From: Pseudomonadales bacterium | GTDB taxonomy: Bacteria > Pseudomonadota > Gammaproteobacteria > Pseudomonadales > Azotimanducaceae | Direction of reading: 5' to 3' | NCBI GenBank assembly: GCA_019090615.1 | Contig: JAHRVQ010000027.1 | Coordinates: 1-64,000 of the forward strand | DNA length: 64,000 bases | Part shown: positions 16,751 to 26,279 of the stretch, one piece after another | Layout: the number at the start of each line of letters is the position of its first letter | Numbering within the stretch: the stretch's first letter is position 1 | Notes under the pieces: model-generated | Databases searched by the model: none | What the model saw: only the letters and a program-made list of their open reading frames with translations | What the model was told of the DNA's origin: nothing | Made by a program: the position numbers and the translations under genes

Positions 16751-18856
16751 TCAGGCCGCTTTTTCATCCAATTCACTACTTAAACCTTCGGCCATTTTTA
16801 CCACGCCAGCAATATCAAGAATCAGCGACACGGTGCCATCACCTAATATAGTCGCTCCTGATATGCCTTCAACGCTTTGGTAATTGGTTTCAAGGCTCTT
16901 GATAACCACCTGTTGTTGCGCCTGCAACTCATCCACCACCAGACCAACTTTAACGTTATCTGACTCCACCACTACAATCAGGCTATTTTTTAACTCTTTG
17001 CTATCTGGCTCAATGCCAAACGCTTCGTATAAGGGGATGATCGGAATATATTCCTCGCGCAGCCTTAAAACATCACAGGCGCCGGCAACTGAACTAACCT
17101 GGCTAACATCCACTGACAGGGATTCAACAATAGAAACGAGCGGGAAGATATAGACTTCCTTACCTACTCGAACCAACTGACCATCAAGGATCGCCAGGGT
17201 CAGAGGCAAACTGATTGTGAATGTTGTACCAACACCTTCTTCACTTTTTACTGAAACTGCACCACCCAGGGCATGAATATTTCGTCGCACCACATCCATA
17301 CCAACACCACGACCAGAAACATCACTCACTTTTTCTGCTGTCGAAAACCCCGGCTGAAAAATTAAATCCTGTACTTGCTCGTCACTCAGGGCTTCATCTT
17401 CCCCAACAATACCGTTCTCCCTGGCCTTGGCAAGGATTTTCTCCCGTGGCAAACCTTGCCCATCATCAGTTATCTGAATAATAATATTACCGCCCTGATG
17501 AAAGGCATGCAGATTAATGATGCCGGTTTCAGGTTTACCCGCTTTAACACGGTCCGCGGGTTTTTCAATCCCATGATCTAAAGAATTGCGCAATAGATGC
17601 ACAAGTGGATCACCAATTTTTTCCATTACGGTCTTATCTAATTCGGTGTTCTCGCCCTTGACTACCAATTCGATTTTTTTCTCAAGTTGGCGACTAAGGT
17701 CACGCACCATACGAGGAAACCGACTCAGGGTAAAACTAATGGGCAACATACGCACCCGCATGACGGATTCATGTAACACCTGAACGTTTCGCTCCAGGTC
17801 AGTCAAACCTTCCTGAAGTTTGCCCAACTTATCGTCACTAAAATCACTGCCAATCTGACCGAGCATAGACTGGGTGATGACCAACTCACCCACCATGTTA
17901 ATCATGGTATCTATCTTATCTATATCCACCCGTATGGAGCCCGTTTCCGCCGCTTTCGAAACTGTGGGTTTAGCAGCTTTTTCACCTGCATCATTTTTCG
18001 GGGCCGCATCCGCAGGCTCTATGGCTTTGGTATCGGCAGGGATAATCTCGGCGTCAGCTGATTCCATATCCTGCAGGTTATCTTCTATCGCTTCTATCGC
18101 TTCTGTACTTTCATTTTCATTTTCGTTTTCATCAGCCTCAGCAACCTCAGCAACTAATGGTTCGATCAACAGCTCCGCATCATCACAAACCCACTCGAAG
18201 ATTTCTTCAATAGCTTCTTTCTGGATATTACGGCCTTCTAGTTGCAACTCCCAGGCGTAGTAACAGGACTCAACATTCATAGTAGCAAATGCGGCTAAAG
18301 ACGAACTATCCGTCGTAACGGTGAGCGTCCCCATTTCTGCAAGCTGCCAGAACATCCGCAAGGGTTCGTTACCGGTACGTAAAATATGTCCCTCAGGTCG
18401 AAAGGTTATACGCCAGGCGCCATTAGATATAGACTCTGCATCATCCAGGCTGGCGCCATCAGACGGTGCCATGCCAAGAATTTTCTCAAACTGCTGACGC
18501 AGATCTTCAGCCCTGCTGATATCTACATCTTCTTTTGCCTGCAGCCCTTTTAACAATTCTCTTAAACAGTCAACGGACTGTAGAAATAATTCAACCTCAT
18601 CTGGTCCAATGGAACGTGTGCCAGCTCTGACTTCATCAAGCAGTGTTTCAAGTACATGGGTAAAGTCCGCCACATCAGAAAAGCCAAAAGTGGCACTACC
18701 CCCTTTAATGGAATGTGCTGCTCTAAATATGGAGTTTATTTCCTCGTCATCTGGCGCGGCAGGATCTAGTTCCAGCAGGCCCGATTCCATAACATCAAGG
18801 CCTTCAAAACTTTCCTCAAAAAACACCTGATGGAACTGTGACAGATCAATCGACAT
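16751..18856 (-). CDS. cheA: CheA, chemotaxis histidine kinase
   Basis: CheA is the receptor-coupled kinase that phosphorylates CheY and CheB. The 701 residues read as an Hpt domain (P1) with phospho-acceptor His48 in RAAHSIKGGS; a domain around 145-245 (RITFRPEGHILRTGNEPLRM) at the place of P2; an acidic low-complexity linker; a dimerisation domain; the ATPase domain with LVHLLRNSLDHGIE, DDGQGL and GRGVGMDVV; and a C-terminal CheW-like domain. All catalytic landmarks are present. It follows cheY by 19 bases. Confidence 0.96.
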   Translation of the reverse strand: MSIDLSQFHQVFFEESFEGLDVMESGLLELDPAAPDDEEINSIFRAAHSIKGGSATFGFSDVADFTHVLETLLDEVRAGTRSIGPDEVELFLQSVDCLRELLKGLQAKEDVDISRAEDLRQQFEKILGMAPSDGASLDDAESISNGAWRITFRPEGHILRTGNEPLRMFWQLAEMGTLTVTTDSSSLAAFATMNVESCYYAWELQLEGRNIQKEAIEEIFEWVCDDAELLIEPLVAEVAEADENENENESTEAIEAIEDNLQDMESADAEIIPADTKAIEPADAAPKNDAGEKAAKPTVSKAAETGSIRVDIDKIDTMINMVGELVITQSMLGQIGSDFSDDKLGKLQEGLTDLERNVQVLHESVMRVRMLPISFTLSRFPRMVRDLSRQLEKKIELVVKGENTELDKTVMEKIGDPLVHLLRNSLDHGIEKPADRVKAGKPETGIINLHAFHQGGNIIIQITDDGQGLPREKILAKARENGIVGEDEALSDEQVQDLIFQPGFSTAEKVSDVSGRGVGMDVVRRNIHALGGAVSVKSEEGVGTTFTISLPLTLAILDGQLVRVGKEVYIFPLVSIVESLSVDVSQVSSVAGACDVLRLREEYIPIIPLYEAFGIEPDSKELKNSLIVVVESDNVKVGLVVDELQAQQQVVIKSLETNYQSVEGISGATILGDGTVSLILDIAGVVKMAEGLSSELDEKAA

Positions 18857-18875
18857 CGCAGAATACCCCTGGTTA

Positions 18876-19238
18876 CTATTCCATCACTTTTTTGATGGTA
18901 TTGAGCAATTGGTCCGGATTAAACGGCTTAACAATCCAGCCAGTAGCACCCGCTTTCTTGCCTTCGGTTTTTCTATCAGTGCCTGACTCAGTAGTCAGCA
19001 CTAATATTGGGGTATATTTATAATCATTTAGCGTCCTTAGTTCTCGCGTTAGTGTAATGCCGTCCATATTAGGCATATTTACATCCGCTAAAACCAGGTC
19101 ACATTTATGTTGCTTTGCCAGCGCTAACGCCTCAACACCATCACAGGCCTCAACCACATCAAAGCCACCGCCCTTTAAGGTAAAAGCAACCATCTGCCGC
19201 ATAGAAGCAGAATCATCCACTGCCAATATTTTACTCAT
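18876..19238 (-). CDS. cheY: CheY, motor-switch response regulator
   Basis: CheY-P binds FliM and changes motor rotation. The 120-residue receiver domain has the acidic pair Asp8-Asp9, phospho-acceptor Asp52 (LVLADVNMPNMDG), the Thr in LVLTTES and the Lys in IVKPF. The frame is open further upstream, but the ATG at 19238 has a CAGGAG ribosome site and overlaps the end of the STAS gene by 8 bases, a clear coupling. No cheZ lies beside it. Confidence 0.93.
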   Translation of the reverse strand: MSKILAVDDSASMRQMVAFTLKGGGFDVVEACDGVEALALAKQHKCDLVLADVNMPNMDGITLTRELRTLNDYKYTPILVLTTESGTDRKTEGKKAGATGWIVKPFNPDQLLNTIKKVME

Positions 19239-19530
19239 TAATTTGCTCCTGATCACTCAATCCTATTTGGGATTTAAGTTGTAAAAAACCTGCCACTTCC
19301 ATTATCGTATTCGACGGTTCGAGCCATTCCACCTGCTGATGATGCTTCCTGGCTTCTTCAAAAAAGGCTTCCAGTATCTGCAAGCCAGCGGTATCCAGTT
19401 TCGTCACCCTCGCACCTTGTAAGCGTAATGATTGTCCACTTGAGAACGCATCTTCCATTTCGAGATGCAGTGTCTCTACACAGGCAATATCTAATCGTTC
19501 CGGCAGCTCAATTGTGCAAAAACCAGTCAT
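19231..19530 (-). CDS. STAS-domain protein heading the che genes
   Basis: A 99-residue STAS-domain protein overlapping cheY by 8 bases. The fold is visible in IELPERLDIACVETLHLEME and VTKLDTAGLQILEAFFEEA. Where regulated antagonists have a Ser in DSSxxG, this one has DTAGLQ, so phosphorylation at that site is doubtful. STAS-cheY pairs head several non-enteric chemotaxis operons; the role is not well known. The TTG at 19536 is possible, but the ATG at 19530 has an AGGA site 7 bases upstream. Confidence 0.82.
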   Translation of the reverse strand: MTGFCTIELPERLDIACVETLHLEMEDAFSSGQSLRLQGARVTKLDTAGLQILEAFFEEARKHHQQVEWLEPSNTIMEVAGFLQLKSQIGLSDQEQINE

Positions 19531-19657
19531 TACCAATTCCTAGCAGATTTGAAGTTACTTTTAATATAGACCTTGTTTTAGAGCTTGCGTACTTAGTTAA
19601 CCAGCAAAGCAGCGATATTTTTTTAATCGCTGTTTTTCTTGATAATTGAACTTGTAC

Positions 19658-20107
19658 TCAATTAATACCGTTGACAGTATGAAGCCCCGTCAAATCTGGG
19701 TATTGGGTTATTTCATCAAGTTCCTTTTGTTCTTGCCTGGATGCTATGACAGCTTGCTGTAGCGCACCTTTGGCAATTAATTTCTCGATCGACTGGCGCT
19801 TTATTTGCAGCTTACGCCAGCTTTGTTGCTGCTGCTCAAGGAACGCCTGGCTATTTACCAGCTGCATTTCCTGTTGGTCGATAGCGGTACATAGTTGACC
19901 AAGAAAAACCCGTCTGGATTGAAATAAAACGGGAGAAAGGCTGTTTGATTCACCCGGCTGCTGATATTCATCCCGATAACTAATCAGTTCCTGTAATCGC
20001 TGTTGATTAAGGTCATTCGCCGCACGAGCATCAATATATAACTTTACTGCGGCCTGTTCCTTCGCTTGTGCAAGGCGCACTAAACTCTGCAGCCGGTCCT
20101 GTTTCAT
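19658..20107 (-). CDS. fliJ: FliJ, export ATPase stalk protein
   Basis: FliJ is the coiled-coil stalk linking the FliI ATPase to FlhA and also recycles chaperones. The 149 residues are almost entirely helical with heptad-like patterning (Gln, Leu and Arg rich), starting MKQDRLQSLVRLAQAKEQ. Sequence conservation is low in this family; the position directly after fliI and the length support the call. Confidence 0.88.
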   Translation of the reverse strand: MKQDRLQSLVRLAQAKEQAAVKLYIDARAANDLNQQRLQELISYRDEYQQPGESNSLSPVLFQSRRVFLGQLCTAIDQQEMQLVNSQAFLEQQQQSWRKLQIKRQSIEKLIAKGALQQAVIASRQEQKELDEITQYPDLTGLHTVNGIN

Positions 20108-20344
20108 AGAATAAAACTCATAAAAACTGATTGAGAAAAGTTTCTGACTCTACCTTTGAATCTACTCGATATTTCTTTGTTGTCAAAATCAGCCCGTTGT
20201 ATACCAATATTTCTTATATCGAGCCATAAAAAATGTAACTGGGGTGGTCAGATTAAACGCCTACTTCTACCAGCGCATTAGTCTTTTTTTATGGAAACCA
20301 TAGTTCACCTAAGACTTATCATACGAACTCTTCATACGGACTCT

Positions 20345-21685
20345 TCATAAGGGCTTTGGGTCAGCGACTGCCGCTCCTGCAAACAATGCCTCCAACTGCT
20401 CCAAACTCTCCTCCAGCCGCAACTGCTGGTTTATGCCCTGCTGAAGAAACTGCCCCATCGGTGCAAACTTCTCTATTGCATAATCCAGTTGGCTATCGCT
20501 ACCTGCGGTATAAGCACCCACTGTAATAAGGTCTTCATTATGTCGATATTTTGCGTACACCTGGCGAAATTCTTTCGCTCGGGCCATATGTATATCGGTA
20601 ACAATATTTGGCATGGTTCTACTCACCGAGGCCTCTATATCAATGGCCGGATAATGCCCTGCCTCAGCCAACCGCCTGGACAGTACTACATGACCATCAA
20701 GGATGGCCCGCGCTGAGTCTGCCACCGGATCCTGAAGATCATCACCTTCGGTTAATACCGTATAAAAAGCGGTAATGGAGCCACCCTCAGCAAGGCCATT
20801 ACCGGCTCGTTCAACCAGTTCAGGAATTTTCGCAAAAACTGTCGGCGGATAACCTTTAGTTGAAGGCGGCTCGCCCAACGCGAGAGAGATCTGTCGCTGC
20901 GCCTGCGCATAACGGGTTATAGAGTCCATCAGCAATAGGACGTGCTTGCCTCGATCGCGGAAATCTTCTGCCAGACGACTGGCAAGCTCGGCCCCGCGTA
21001 TTTTCATTGTCGGCAGGTCGTCAGCGGGTGCAGCAACGATGACTGCCCTGGCTCGGCCCCTGGCATCCAGAATATTATCAATAAATTCTTTAACCTCTCG
21101 GCCGCGCTCACCAATAAGCCCAACCACAATAACATCGGCCTCTGTATGCCGGGTCATCATCCCCAGCAGTACACTCTTGCCGACGCCACTACCGGCGAAC
21201 AATCCCAATCGTTGCCCACGACCCACAGTAATCATCGAATTAATGGCGCCAATACCCGTATCGAGTACCGTGCTTATGGGCTGTCTAAACAATGGATTAA
21301 TCGGCGTTTGATGCAACGGCACATACCGGTCTGGCTGGATATCGCCTGCACCATCGAGGGGCTTACCATTGCCGTCTACCACCCGTCCGAGGAATGCATC
21401 GCCAACGCCAATTTGTTGTTCTGCAACCGGTACCACTGCCGCACCCGGTGTTAGCTTACCAACGGGGCCTACCGGCATCATGAGGATTTTTTCTGCATCA
21501 AAACCCACCACCTCGACTTCAGTGGCATTATCGCCATCAATGATATGGCAAATACCGCCAATACTGGTACGACAACCGGCAGCTTCAAGCATCATGCCAC
21601 GAACCCGAATCAAACGCCCTTTGGCGACACTCTCAACCTTAAAATCTTCGAGCCTTGACTGATACTGCTGCAATTGTTTAAGCAT
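20345..21685 (-). CDS. fliI: FliI, flagellar export ATPase
   Basis: FliI is the hexameric ATPase of the flagellar export apparatus, related to F1-beta. The Walker A motif GLFAGSGVGKS, the Walker B region HVLLLMDSITRYAQAQR and the glutamate loop VVGLIGERGREVKEF are all present. The frame is open from a TTG at 21730, but the ATG at 21685 begins MLKQLQQYQSRLEDF and gives 446 residues, the normal size. It follows fliH by 56 bases; fliJ follows after a longer gap of 237 bases. Confidence 0.96.
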   Translation of the reverse strand: MLKQLQQYQSRLEDFKVESVAKGRLIRVRGMMLEAAGCRTSIGGICHIIDGDNATEVEVVGFDAEKILMMPVGPVGKLTPGAAVVPVAEQQIGVGDAFLGRVVDGNGKPLDGAGDIQPDRYVPLHQTPINPLFRQPISTVLDTGIGAINSMITVGRGQRLGLFAGSGVGKSVLLGMMTRHTEADVIVVGLIGERGREVKEFIDNILDARGRARAVIVAAPADDLPTMKIRGAELASRLAEDFRDRGKHVLLLMDSITRYAQAQRQISLALGEPPSTKGYPPTVFAKIPELVERAGNGLAEGGSITAFYTVLTEGDDLQDPVADSARAILDGHVVLSRRLAEAGHYPAIDIEASVSRTMPNIVTDIHMARAKEFRQVYAKYRHNEDLITVGAYTAGSDSQLDYAIEKFAPMGQFLQQGINQQLRLEESLEQLEALFAGAAVADPKPL

Positions 21686-21741
21686 TATTAAGTCCCAGGT
21701 CCATCTAGTCCAATCCCAACCAAGCTGCAATAACCATTTAA

Positions 21742-22857
21742 CTACTCATTATTTTCCGCATCATTTTCCGCATCGGATTCTGTACTGACACTAGTCAGCG
21801 TTTCTGCTGCAGCCTGCAAATCTGATTCCGACACTTCAACAACATTATTTTGGTTACTTTTTGATAATTCATCGGCCAATAAAATTTGTTTAAAACAGGC
21901 ATTCAATCGCGTGCTTAAGGTCGCATCAACTACACCTGACTTTGAGTTAACCTTACAACCGCCCAGCGCAATGGTTTTATCCGCTGCGTATTTAATGCCT
22001 GGATTCAACTCACTAAGGTTACTATCACACCAGGGTAAATCAGCCGGATTAACCAGCACCTGAATTTGTTTAACCCCATCGGGTAAGGCCGCCAGAGCGC
22101 CAGCTACCAGTTGATTTATCAATCCTGGCGCTGTTTGAACATCCCGCTGTAAAACGATACCGGCAAGGCTTACGACTAGTTGCACCAACTGCGCCTGAAC
22201 TGCCTGAGATGTATCTGGTGGACTTTGAAAGGCAGCCAGCAAAGGCTGTAATAATTGTTTTTTTGACGCTACCTCTTTTTCAAATGCCTGTTCAGCCAGT
22301 TTTTTACCTTGAGCCAGGCCCTTCAACTCACCGGCCGCAACGCCCGAGGCTTCACCCTGACTAAAGCCCTTCGCCTCACCTACGGCAAAGCCTTTTTCCT
22401 CACTCTCTTTGAGTCCTCGTACCTCTCCCGCCGCAAACCCTTTCGCTTCACCCGCCGCAAGCCCTGCCGCGTCGCCTTGTTCAAAGCCAGACGCATAGCC
22501 TGAATCAAAACCCGCTTCATAACCCGGGATGGGTTGCTGGCTGTTGCTTACCTGCGCTGTGTCAACCTCAGAATTTTGTACGCCTGCAACATCTTCTGGA
22601 GACATTTGTGAATCTTGCTCATGAGCATTATTTTTTGAATTGCTAGTCGATGGATTGCTCGTGACTGAATTGTGCTGCGCTACATTCTCTTCGCTCGCTG
22701 CATTTTGACCACGCCTGCCAAGGCGGCCTTCAGCGACACCACACTGAAGCTTAAACAATTTGTTGGATTCAATATTATCCAGGTCTAAGGTGGGTAAGGC
22801 CCAGCCACTGGCATCAACAATTTGATCTGCGGGTATTCGGCCCAGAGTTCTTGACAT
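21742..22857 (-). CDS. fliH: FliH, export ATPase regulator with long GxxxG array
   Basis: FliH binds FliI and tethers it to the C ring. The first 110 residues are variable. Residues 112 to 184 have Gly at every fourth position in 18 of 19 places (only residue 152 is Ser), a GxxxG helical array seen in FliH proteins but long here. The C-terminal 170 residues fit the FliH/YscL domain (LVQLVVSLAGIVLQRDVQTA, ALAALPDG, VLVNPADLPW). Length 371 residues, longer than the roughly 230-270 typical of many FliH. A sigma-54-like site lies upstream. Confidence 0.92.
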   Translation of the reverse strand: MSRTLGRIPADQIVDASGWALPTLDLDNIESNKLFKLQCGVAEGRLGRRGQNAASEENVAQHNSVTSNPSTSNSKNNAHEQDSQMSPEDVAGVQNSEVDTAQVSNSQQPIPGYEAGFDSGYASGFEQGDAAGLAAGEAKGFAAGEVRGLKESEEKGFAVGEAKGFSQGEASGVAAGELKGLAQGKKLAEQAFEKEVASKKQLLQPLLAAFQSPPDTSQAVQAQLVQLVVSLAGIVLQRDVQTAPGLINQLVAGALAALPDGVKQIQVLVNPADLPWCDSNLSELNPGIKYAADKTIALGGCKVNSKSGVVDATLSTRLNACFKQILLADELSKSNQNNVVEVSESDLQAAAETLTSVSTESDAENDAENNE

Positions 22858-22909
22858 TTTTACTACCTCTTATTGCCGTTGGCATCCCATTGACTTAAAT
22901 ACCAATACG

Positions 22910-22925
22910 CGCAATTTTATTGCCA
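22910..22925 (-). promoter_or_regulatory. Sigma-54-like promoter before fliH
   Basis: Minus-strand TGGCAA, 5 bases, TTGCG matches TGGCAC-N5-TTGCW with GG and GC conserved and two mismatches at variable places. It lies in the 156-base gap between fliG and fliH, which also has two direct copies of ttctgcgttattatt (22964-22995). Confidence 0.5.
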
Positions 22926-23013
22926 ACATTCTAAATACCAATTTTCTTATTAACTGCGTTTTTATTTTCTGCGTTATTATTTTCTGCGTTATTATAGCCA
23001 GCAGCATCCCTGC

Positions 23014-24030
23014 TTAGACCATTTGCTCGCCGCCACCACCAAGCACAATATCGCCACTTTCAGCCATTTTTCGCGCCACGGTGAGTATCTCTCGCTGCGC
23101 AGCCTCGACATCACTAACCCGCACAGGGCCCTTAGCTTCAAGGTCATCACGCAGTAATTCAGCGGCCCGCTTGGACATATTTTTAAAGATTTTCTCCTGC
23201 ATAATTTCTTCCGCGCCTTTCAGCGCAGTGATTAGCACTTCCGATGAGATTTCTCGCAATAACGCCTGAATACCTCGGTCATCAACGTCAGATAAATTAT
23301 CAAACACAAACATCAAATCCTGAATTTCAACCGCTAATTCCTCATCTACCTCAGAGATCGCCTCCATGATTTCTGTCTCCAGTACAGAATCGACATTGTT
23401 CATAATTTCAGCAGCAACTTTTGTACCCCCCATTGCAGCAGCCTGGGTTTGCGCGCCGGAAAACTGGTTTTCCAGAATATCGTTCAACTCCTGAAGCGCC
23501 GCAGGCTGCACCACATCCAGCGCTGCAACCCGCATCAACAGATCCTGCCGGACCCTGGGGTCAACCATATGCGTCAGAATCTGCGCAGAATGATCAGGAT
23601 CAAGATAAGCCAGCACAATGGCCTGTATCTGCGGATGTTCATAACGAATAATCTCAGACACAGAACGGGAATCCATCCATTTCAAGGTATCCAGGCCCGT
23701 GGTATTACCGCCCATCAGAATGCGGTCAATTAGCCCACCCGCTTTATCAGCGCCTAAAGCTTTAACCAGCGTTGCCTTAATATAATCATCAGAACCAATA
23801 CCCAGGCCGGTCTGTGACTCTACTTCTGCCAACATCGCCACCATCACCTGCTCAACCTGATCATTGCGTACATTGGCAAGCGTTGCCATAGCACCACCGA
23901 CCCGCTGAACTTCTTTTGGCCCCATATGTTGCAGGATCTTGGCAGCATGAGTCTCACCAAGGCTCAGCAATAAAATAGCCGCCATTTCCAGCTTATCCAT
24001 ACGCACCGCAGGTTTATTTTCTTCAGCCAT
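23014..24030 (-). CDS. fliG: FliG, rotor switch and torque protein
   Basis: FliG connects the MS ring to the C ring and meets the stator to make torque. The three armadillo-like domains are visible, with the EHPQ motif in IIRYEHPQIQAIVL, and the C-terminal torque helix with charged residues in VDDRGIQALLREISSEVLI. Length 338 residues. It begins directly after the fliF stop with an AGGAGG ribosome site. FliM-binding regions appear intact. Confidence 0.97.
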   Translation of the reverse strand: MAEENKPAVRMDKLEMAAILLLSLGETHAAKILQHMGPKEVQRVGGAMATLANVRNDQVEQVMVAMLAEVESQTGLGIGSDDYIKATLVKALGADKAGGLIDRILMGGNTTGLDTLKWMDSRSVSEIIRYEHPQIQAIVLAYLDPDHSAQILTHMVDPRVRQDLLMRVAALDVVQPAALQELNDILENQFSGAQTQAAAMGGTKVAAEIMNNVDSVLETEIMEAISEVDEELAVEIQDLMFVFDNLSDVDDRGIQALLREISSEVLITALKGAEEIMQEKIFKNMSKRAAELLRDDLEAKGPVRVSDVEAAQREILTVARKMAESGDIVLGGGGEQMV

Positions 24031-25788
24031 TTAAGCCTCCTGACCTACCCATTCTTTGACCACCTGAGCAACCCGAGAAGGGTTTTCATCTACTAAAGCC
24101 CTGATCGCTTCTAGCTGGCGGGCAAACATATCGCCAGGACCTGGTAACAGTAATTCTTCACCGCCACTTAAGGTCACTGTTTCTTGCATAAGCTCTTCTT
24201 CTGCCTCAAGCTCACGCTCAGCAAGTCGCTCTAGTTCCTGCTCCGCAATAAGTTCTTTCATGCGATCTTCTGCACTCGGCCCAGCTAACATAGCCAGTAC
24301 AGGACGAAGTACAAAAAAGGTCAAGAAAACCACTAGCAAACCGACCATCAGTTGTTTAATCAGAACCAGAAACCAGGCCTCTGTCCAGAAACCAGGTTCT
24401 GGAATAGCTATTTCTTCTACCGGTATAAATGCCTCATTAATCACCGTAACCTGGTCACCACGGCTCTGGTTAAAACCTACAGCTGACTGTATTAACTGAC
24501 TCAACCTTGCCAACGACGCTTCATCCCACGGCACAGATTCAAATTCCCCTGTTTCAGCATTGAGCAAAAGCTGATCGTCAATCACCACGGCGATGGTTAA
24601 CCGTGCCACCTGGCCGACCGAATGTCGTGTGTAGCTAATATTACGATCCAGTTCGTAGTTTCGGGTAGACTCACGGCGTTGCCGCAGCGTTGCGGCATTC
24701 TCGCCTTCTTCTACATTGGCGGCATTTTCAGGGATCAACACCGGCCCAGGCGGTTGATTTGACAGCGCCCCTGGGATACCGCCTTCACCCACACCTGATC
24801 GGATATCTTCGGACTTCTTTTCACTTCGGATGGCGGGCAAATCAGGATTGAACATTTCCTGGGTTTCTTCGACCCAGGTAAAATCCACTTCAGCTGCGAC
24901 CTGAGCATCAAACCGAGTTTCGCCCATGATTGGGCGCAATATATTCTGCACCTTCTGGATCATTTCCTGTTCAACTTTTTGCGCAAACTCGAATTGTTTC
25001 TCGGTCTCACCAATACCACTATCCGACTCCATTTCGGATAATAAATTACCGCTTTGATCAACAACAGAAACATTTTCACGACTCATTTCCGGCACCCCAG
25101 ATGCTACCAGCGACATGATGGCGCGAACTTCCTTGTTACCCAACGTTTTACCACCAACCACTTCCAGAAAAACCGATGCCTTTGGTTTACGATTATCACG
25201 AACAAATACTGACTGTTTTGGAATGCCCAGTTTCACCCGGGCCTTATTGACATTTTTCAGGCTAGAAATTGTTTTCGCCAGTTCTCCTTCGATGGCTCGT
25301 TGATAGCGAACGCCTTCCATAAATTGACTGGTGCCAAGTTCCTGTTCTTCATCCAGCAATAAATAACCATCGCTTTTCGCCACCAGGATATCAGCCGCTG
25401 CGACCACCATCCGCGCCTCATGTAACTCCGTCATCGGCACCAGAATAATCCCCGACTGAGGTTCTACGGTGAATGAAATACCTTCCATTTCGAGTACCTT
25501 TACAATCCCTGAAATCTCCACCGTTTCAAGGTTGCCATACAGCGGCCGGTATTCAGGGTCCTGACTCCAGAAAACCAACAACACACCAAAGGCGATGACC
25601 CCAGCAAAGCCAACCATTAAACCAGCTTGTCGCAGCCACGGTAATTTCAGAAAACCATACGCGGCGTCACTACCATGGCCGCTTTCCATACCGTCACCAA
25701 ACCGGCTAATCGCACCCGGGTTGCCACCCTGAGCTTCTTCAGTGGGTTCAACTTCCGGCGCTTGCGGTACTACTGGCAAATCAGCCAT
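24031..25788 (-). CDS. fliF: FliF, MS-ring protein
   Basis: FliF forms the MS ring in the inner membrane, the base of the flagellum. Two membrane helices frame a large periplasmic region: LMVGFAGVIAFGVLLVFW near residue 60 and LMVGLLVVFLTFFVLRPVLA near residue 485. The ring-building domains show YRPLYGNLE and VNKARVKLGIPKQSVFVRD. The C-terminal FliG-binding helix ends in NPSRVAQVVKEWVGQ. Length 585 residues. The fliE stop lies 108 bases upstream. Confidence 0.97.
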   Translation of the reverse strand: MADLPVVPQAPEVEPTEEAQGGNPGAISRFGDGMESGHGSDAAYGFLKLPWLRQAGLMVGFAGVIAFGVLLVFWSQDPEYRPLYGNLETVEISGIVKVLEMEGISFTVEPQSGIILVPMTELHEARMVVAAADILVAKSDGYLLLDEEQELGTSQFMEGVRYQRAIEGELAKTISSLKNVNKARVKLGIPKQSVFVRDNRKPKASVFLEVVGGKTLGNKEVRAIMSLVASGVPEMSRENVSVVDQSGNLLSEMESDSGIGETEKQFEFAQKVEQEMIQKVQNILRPIMGETRFDAQVAAEVDFTWVEETQEMFNPDLPAIRSEKKSEDIRSGVGEGGIPGALSNQPPGPVLIPENAANVEEGENAATLRQRRESTRNYELDRNISYTRHSVGQVARLTIAVVIDDQLLLNAETGEFESVPWDEASLARLSQLIQSAVGFNQSRGDQVTVINEAFIPVEEIAIPEPGFWTEAWFLVLIKQLMVGLLVVFLTFFVLRPVLAMLAGPSAEDRMKELIAEQELERLAERELEAEEELMQETVTLSGGEELLLPGPGDMFARQLEAIRALVDENPSRVAQVVKEWVGQEA

Positions 25789-25896
25789 TTAATATTTCCC
25801 TTGCTGGTTATTTACCCAGCATCGGTGTTAAGTAAATCGTTATAACGAGTAAATGGCGGTTATAGACAAACCAACATTGACTACACAGGCGCTTAA

Positions 25897-26256
25897 TTAG
25901 ATTGGCATATTCATGATTTTTTCATAGGCAGATACCAGTTTATTTCTGGCTTCAGTTACCGCCTGAAAAGCAACAGAGGCTTTTTGCGACGCAATCATGG
26001 CTTCCGTTAAGGTGACCCCTTCAACGCCCTGTTCAACTGCATTAGAAAGTTTACCTGACTGCATTTGCAAATCATTAACGGTATTAATTGCCGAACCCAT
26101 CAATTCACTGAAACTTTTTGTATCCTGTACATCTCCCACACGTGAACCACCAGGGTCTGCTCGATCCAGGCTGGCTGGTGATATGGCATTCTGACTCTGC
26201 ATTTGCACGCTACGCATTTGCGCTAAAACATTCTGGATATCCATTCGATCTGACAT
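25897..26256 (-). CDS. fliE: FliE, rod-MS-ring junction protein
   Basis: FliE joins the rod to the MS ring and is the first exported substrate. The 119-residue product ends in the family region [20 protein letters not shown] followed by [16 protein letters not shown]. It starts with a good ribosome site (AGGTAA) 23 bases after the fleR stop. In Pseudomonas fliE has its own sigma-54 promoter; I did not find one in the short gap, so transcription from fleSR is likely. Confidence 0.95.
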   Translation of the reverse strand: MSDRMDIQNVLAQMRSVQMQSQNAISPASLDRADPGGSRVGDVQDTKSFSELMGSAINTVNDLQMQSGKLSNAVEQGVEGVTLTEAMIASQKASVAFQAVTEARNKLVSAYEKIMNMPI

Positions 26257-26279
26257 TTACCTGTACTCCCAGCCCAAAA

